NCBI GenBank assembly: GCA_965602035.1 | Contig: OZ271919.1 | Span: 186,001 to 250,000 of the forward strand | DNA: 64,000 nucleotides | Direction: 5' to 3' | Source of the DNA: Natronospirillum sp965602035 | GTDB lineage: Bacteria; Pseudomonadota; Gammaproteobacteria; Pseudomonadales; Natronospirillaceae | In this document: positions 60,537-64,000 of the stretch, in pieces | Layout of the letters: every line of letters starts with the position of its first letter | Position numbering within the stretch: the stretch's first letter is position 1 | Translations under genes and position numbers: made by a program | Notes under the pieces: generated by a model | What the model was told of the DNA's origin: nothing | Seen by the model: the letters and a program-made list of their open reading frames with translations, nothing else | Database searches by the model: none

Positions 60537-60767
60537 CAAATTTGCGCGGAGTATATATCAATTGCCGCACCAATCGGAAATATTGCTGTGCATTCAATTC
60601 ACTAAGGCACTTCCGGGAGGGTGCTGACCGTAACGTCCGGGCGTATATTTGTTCATGCTCTCACGGTTACGACGGTCGCCGGAATGCAGATCGGCACGGC
60701 TGGTGAATTCAGCCCGATTTGTCATACTGTGTGACGTTATCCAGTTACCGACCGGTTGTTTCTTGCC

Positions 60768-62120
60768 ATGTCAGCAGAGTCCGTGTTCCCAGAGCTCACC
60801 GACGCCCTCGAGGCAGACGACAACAGCGCCGTTGCCGAGCTCGTCACCAGTCTGCAGCCCGCTGACCTGGCGGACTACCTTGCTGAGCGCTCGGACGCGA
60901 CGCTGGCATCCGAGCTGCTGGGCCACCTGACCCTGTCAGACCGGGCACAGGCTTTTGGTTACCTCAGCGAGGAACTGCAGGCTGCGGTTGCCGGGCAATT
61001 GTCAGCAACGGCGCTCGCCCGGCTGATGGGCCGGATGGATGCAGACGAACGCGCTGACCTGTTCAAGTCGATGGATGAAGAACGGCAGGAGCTGGTTCTG
61101 CGCCAGATGGCCATGGACGAGCGTGAAGACTTGCGCCGACTGGCGAGCTATGAGGAGGGTACGGCCGGCGCGCTGCTCACCAGCGACTATGTGGCCATTC
61201 CCCAGGGGCTGACGGTTGCGGAGGCACTGCGCCGGGTGCGGGAAACAGCGCCCGATGCGGAATCAATCTATCAGGTGTACGTGCTGGATCAGACACAGCG
61301 GCTGGCCGGTACCATATCGCTCAGGGAGCTGATTCTGGCACTACCGGGCGATCCGGTGGACGAGCTGATGGCCACCGATCTGGTCAGTGTGACGGTGGAC
61401 ACGTTGCAGGAGGAGGTGGCTCGGCTGGTATCCCGGTACGATTTACTGACACTCCCTGTAGTGGACAGTGAGGGCGTGCTGGTGGGTATGATTACTCACG
61501 ATGACGCCATGGATGTAGCCGCAGAAGAAGCCACTGAAGATATGCACAAGGCGGCCACAATCGGCAAGCTGGAGACCGGTGTGGCGCAGGCACGCAAGCG
61601 CGACCTCTATCGCAAGCGTGTGGTCTGGCTGATTCTGCTGGTGTTCGCCAATATATTCTCGGGGCTTGGCATTGCGCTCTACGAAGAAGTGATCGCGGAA
61701 CACGTTGTGCTCGTCTTTTTCCTTCCGTTGCTGGTAGCCAGCGGCGGTAACGCGGGCTCGCAGGCATCAACATTGATGGTCCGGGGTCTGGCCACGGGCG
61801 ATGTGAGGGCCGCTGACTGGGGCCGCATGCTGGGCCGGGAACTGCTGGTATCGGGAGCGCTGGGCATCACGATGGCGCTGGCCGTGGCCGCGATCGGTCT
61901 TTACCGTGGTGGCCCCGCGCTGGCTGTTATTGTTGCCCTGAGTATGGTGCTGATCGTTCTGCTGGGCAGTCTGATCGGCATGAGTCTGCCGTTTCTGCTG
62001 GACCGTTTGCGGTGGGATCCGGCAACCGCCAGCACGCCTCTGGTTACCTCAATTGCCGATATTGTGGGTATCCTGGCGTATTTCGCGATTGCCGTGCAGG
62101 TGTTGACGGTACTCGGCTGA
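60768..62120 (+). CDS. mgtE: Magnesium transporter MgtE
   Basis: A 450-residue magnesium channel. The N-terminal helical domain (about 1-125) senses Mg2+. Two CBS domains follow (about 132-255, TSDYVAIPQGLTVAEALRRVR and MATDLVSVTVDTLQEEVARLVSRYDLLTLPVVDSEGVLVGMITHDDAMDV). Five membrane segments close it (about 285-450), with the pore motif LPLLVASGGNAGSQASTLMVRGLA. Length and domain order are normal. ATG 60768 is chosen over the TTG four codons upstream. Confidence 0.96.
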   Translation: MSAESVFPELTDALEADDNSAVAELVTSLQPADLADYLAERSDATLASELLGHLTLSDRAQAFGYLSEELQAAVAGQLSATALARLMGRMDADERADLFKSMDEERQELVLRQMAMDEREDLRRLASYEEGTAGALLTSDYVAIPQGLTVAEALRRVRETAPDAESIYQVYVLDQTQRLAGTISLRELILALPGDPVDELMATDLVSVTVDTLQEEVARLVSRYDLLTLPVVDSEGVLVGMITHDDAMDVAAEEATEDMHKAATIGKLETGVAQARKRDLYRKRVVWLILLVFANIFSGLGIALYEEVIAEHVVLVFFLPLLVASGGNAGSQASTLMVRGLATGDVRAADWGRMLGRELLVSGALGITMALAVAAIGLYRGGPALAVIVALSMVLIVLLGSLIGMSLPFLLDRLRWDPATASTPLVTSIADIVGILAYFAIAVQVLTVLG

Positions 62121-62140
62121 TGGCACTGCATGGCAACGTT

Positions 62141-62317
62141 TCACCGTTCACGCCGCAGCCAGCCGATAAAGAACAGCCCCACCCCCAGCGGCAAAAGTAT
62201 CAGTGAGGGGCTGGGAATGACCTCATTACCCGGTATCATGAGAGCGATAATGCCAAGCCATGTAAGCACCAGGCCCAGTTGGCGAAACCGGAAATGCGCG
62301 CGTTTGCGAACGACCAT
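62141..62317 (-). CDS. Small membrane protein (58 residues)
   Basis: A 58-residue reading frame with a clear ribosome-binding site (GGAGG four bases before the ATG at 62317). The basic N-terminus (MVVRKRAHFRFRQ) is followed by two hydrophobic helices (about 14-29, LGLVLTWLGIIALMIP, and 39-53, LILLPLGVGLFFIGW) and a basic tail (LRRER). Positive residues at both ends predict a hairpin with both termini in the cytoplasm. It converges on mgtE. No family is recognised. Confidence 0.7.
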   Translation of the reverse strand: MVVRKRAHFRFRQLGLVLTWLGIIALMIPGNEVIPSPSLILLPLGVGLFFIGWLRRER

Positions 62318-62401
62318 AATGCCTCCGGTGCACCTGTTTAACGAAGTGCCTTGCAGGTTTTATGGTGACAGTATAGCGCAAACCAGAACCCCGAGAGCAT
62401 C

Positions 62402-63343
62402 ATGATGAAGCTATTGATAACCGGCGCGGGAGGACAGGTGGGGCAGGCTTTCATGGAAGTCTGTGCCGCTGCCCGGGTTGCCCATGTCGGTCTCAACCGA
62501 AGCCAGCTCGACATTACCGATCCGAACGCGATCGCGGCGGCTCTGGATCGCGAGCAACCGGATTTTGTAGTGAATGCCGCCTCGGTATCAGATGTCAATG
62601 TGGCACAGAGTGACGCGGCACTGTGCTATGCGATAAATCGTGATGGCGTCGCACGGCTGGCGCGGGCCTGCTCGGAGCGTCGCATTGGCCTGATGATCCT
62701 CTCCACTGACCAGGTATTTGACGGGCAACAGGCAACACCCTACTCGGAGCAGTCGAAACCGAATCCCCAGTTCGTCTTCGGTAACAGCAAGTATGAGGGC
62801 GAGGAGGCCGTACGGGAACTTTGCCCCCGACACTTTGTATTGCGCAGCAGTTGGCTGTTCAGCCACCGTGGCAATAATTTTCTGACGCGGGCATTGGAGA
62901 AAATGCAGGCACGAGAACCCATTTCCGGTGTGACCGACCAGATCACCTGTCCCACCTGGGCCGGGCACCTTGCGGCCGTTGGCCTCGGCATGATTCAGCA
63001 GGCCTATTTCCAGGAAGACCCGCCGCTTTGGGGGACCTATCATTACTGTGATCGGGGCGCTACAACGCGATTTGATTTTGCCCGCAAAGTGGTTGAATTC
63101 GCGGTGAAACAGGGTGTCGGCGAAGAGGTGCCGGTCAATGCGATTGATAGCGCAGACCTGTTGGCAAGGGCGGAGGTGCCCAGACATTCGGTGCTGTCGA
63201 CCGACCGGATCTTTTTTACCTTCGGCATCCGGCAACGGAGCTGGCGGGTGGGGCTTAAAGAAGCCCTCAGGGCGTATCAGGCTGAGCGGGATGTTGCCCG
63301 ACCGGATAACAGCGTTTCCGGGAAGACGGACACACCGGCCTGA
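62402..63343 (+). CDS. RmlD-like NAD(P)-dependent reductase
   Basis: A 313-residue extended short-chain dehydrogenase of the dTDP-4-dehydrorhamnose reductase family: GAGGQVGQ at 8-15, NAASVSDVNVAQSD at 58-71, and the C-terminal substrate domain. Two expected active-site motifs are altered: STDYVFDG reads STDQVFDG (101-108), and the catalytic YxxxK reads FGNSK (F126-K130), so the usual tyrosine is missing. No rmlABC genes are nearby. It may use another substrate or act as a non-catalytic partner. ATG at 62402 or 62405. Confidence 0.82.
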   Translation: MMKLLITGAGGQVGQAFMEVCAAARVAHVGLNRSQLDITDPNAIAAALDREQPDFVVNAASVSDVNVAQSDAALCYAINRDGVARLARACSERRIGLMILSTDQVFDGQQATPYSEQSKPNPQFVFGNSKYEGEEAVRELCPRHFVLRSSWLFSHRGNNFLTRALEKMQAREPISGVTDQITCPTWAGHLAAVGLGMIQQAYFQEDPPLWGTYHYCDRGATTRFDFARKVVEFAVKQGVGEEVPVNAIDSADLLARAEVPRHSVLSTDRIFFTFGIRQRSWRVGLKEALRAYQAERDVARPDNSVSGKTDTPA

Positions 63344-63369
63344 CTCGGTGTTGCGGCTGATACTGTTGG

Positions 63370-64000
63370 TCAGTGGTTGCGATCAACGGCCAGCCGGGCA
63401 AGGGCTGTGAGTGCGTCGCGGAACTGGCTTTCTGGCAGTCGGCTGGCGGCTGCAATGGCGTCATCCCGGTATGTGCAGGCCTGCCGGGTCGACCAGTCAA
63501 GCGCACCCGAGTCCCGGACGACCTCATTGATCATGGGCGCAGCCTCTTCGTCACCTTCCCGGATTGCTTTCCGGATCCGGTTTCCGGTATCACCATCGGC
63601 CTGTGCGAGCGCGTAGATGAGTGGCAGGGTTACCTTTCCCTCGGCCAGGTCGTCACCGATGTTCTTGCCCAGCAGTTCGCTGTCACCGCTGTAATCCAGC
63701 ACATCGTCCTGTACCTGGAACGCCATGCCCAGTGACGTGCCGTATTCCCGTGCCAGTGTCACCTGCTCGTCATCCGCATTGCTGATCCGGGCTGCCGACT
63801 CGGTGGCTGCTGAAAACAGCATGGCAGTCTTGCCACGAATGACTCGAAAGTACTCTTCAGGCGTCACATCCGGGTTGCGGATATTGAGCAATTGAAGCAC
63901 CTCGCCCTCAGCAATGATATTGGTGGCATCGGCCAGGCAGTTCATCACGGACAGGCTCTGTAACCGGACCATAAGCTGAAACGCACGGGAATACAGGAAA
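63370..64000 (-). CDS. ispB: Octaprenyl diphosphate synthase, 5'-truncated by the window edge
   Basis: C-terminal 209 residues of a polyprenyl synthetase making the quinone side chain. Reading continues off the window end (FLYSRAFQLMVRLQSL is in frame), so the ATG at 63972 is internal. Seen: NIIAEGEVLQLLNIRNPD, RGKTAMLFSAATES, the second aspartate-rich motif DDVLD (FQVQDDVLDYSGD) and GKNIGDDLAEGKVTLPLIYAL. The C-terminus, LARLAVDRNH, matches the IspB style. The first DDxxD motif lies outside the window. Confidence 0.95.
   Translation of the reverse strand, partial: FLYSRAFQLMVRLQSLSVMNCLADATNIIAEGEVLQLLNIRNPDVTPEEYFRVIRGKTAMLFSAATESAARISNADDEQVTLAREYGTSLGMAFQVQDDVLDYSGDSELLGKNIGDDLAEGKVTLPLIYALAQADGDTGNRIRKAIREGDEEAAPMINEVVRDSGALDWSTRQACTYRDDAIAAASRLPESQFRDALTALARLAVDRNH

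Noticed and set aside
1..64000. Defence systems, CRISPR, prophage or transposons
   Set aside because: No nuclease, toxin-antitoxin, integrase or transposase signatures and no regularly spaced repeats were seen on either strand.

Overview
The window looks like chromosome from a heterotrophic gammaproteobacterium, probably marine or salt-adapted and Oceanospirillales-like. This is inferred from gene order and protein families (mltD / methyltransferase / rnhA / dnaQ next to lexA, uvrA / YAM-domain MFS / ssb, an E. coli-type SohB and IspB), not from any rRNA. I saw no rRNA, tRNA, CRISPR array, insertion sequence or phage gene. DNA is GC-rich throughout, with AT-rich promoter islands.

Left part (1-35,000) is a catabolic and transport region in which nearly every uptake system has its own regulator. 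In order: two GntR/FCD regulators around a creatininase-family hydrolase and an unknown 108-residue protein; a LigC-like dehydrogenase; a FrcBCAK-like sugar ABC system with transaldolase and a ROK regulator; an EamA exporter; a DctQMP TRAP system; a LysR regulator divergent from a TctCBA transporter that is followed by a two-domain 3-dehydroshikimate dehydratase (QuiC); an orphan lipoprotein; a receiver-TPR protein; the glutarate hydroxylase / L-2-hydroxyglutarate oxidase pair with a divergent GntR regulator; and a DctB/DctD-like two-component pair divergent from a TAXI-type TRAP system whose promoter matches sigma-54.

Middle part (35,000-48,200) holds sugar-nucleotide and osmolyte-related genes (galU, a GH13_18 sugar phosphorylase, a phosphomannomutase), a YadGH-like ABC-2 exporter, an SCP2 protein, the SohB protease, and a compact operon encoding a LolA-like periplasmic protein, two FtsX/MacB-type permeases, a LolD-type ATPase and an outer-membrane beta-barrel candidate. 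This operon is the best candidate in the window for a poorly described machine: it has the parts for moving a lipophilic cargo from inner to outer membrane but is not the canonical LolCDE set.

Right part (48,200-64,000) is core genome: mltD, a methyltransferase, rnhA, dnaQ, lexA with tandem SOS boxes facing a divergent alpha/beta-hydrolase-like gene, uvrA, an MFS transporter, ssb, mqo, mgtE, a 58-residue membrane protein, an RmlD-like reductase with altered catalytic motifs, and the 5'-truncated end of ispB.

How they work together: the left region supports uptake of sugars, keto or hydroxy acids, dicarboxylates and aromatic precursors, and feeds them into the pentose phosphate pathway (transaldolase), protocatechuate (QuiC, LigC) and succinate/2-oxoglutarate metabolism (GlaH/LhgO). 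A recurring layout is a binding-protein gene followed by a strong hairpin and then the permease genes, which may set a high binding-protein to permease ratio. Substrate assignments are inferences from families and neighbours.
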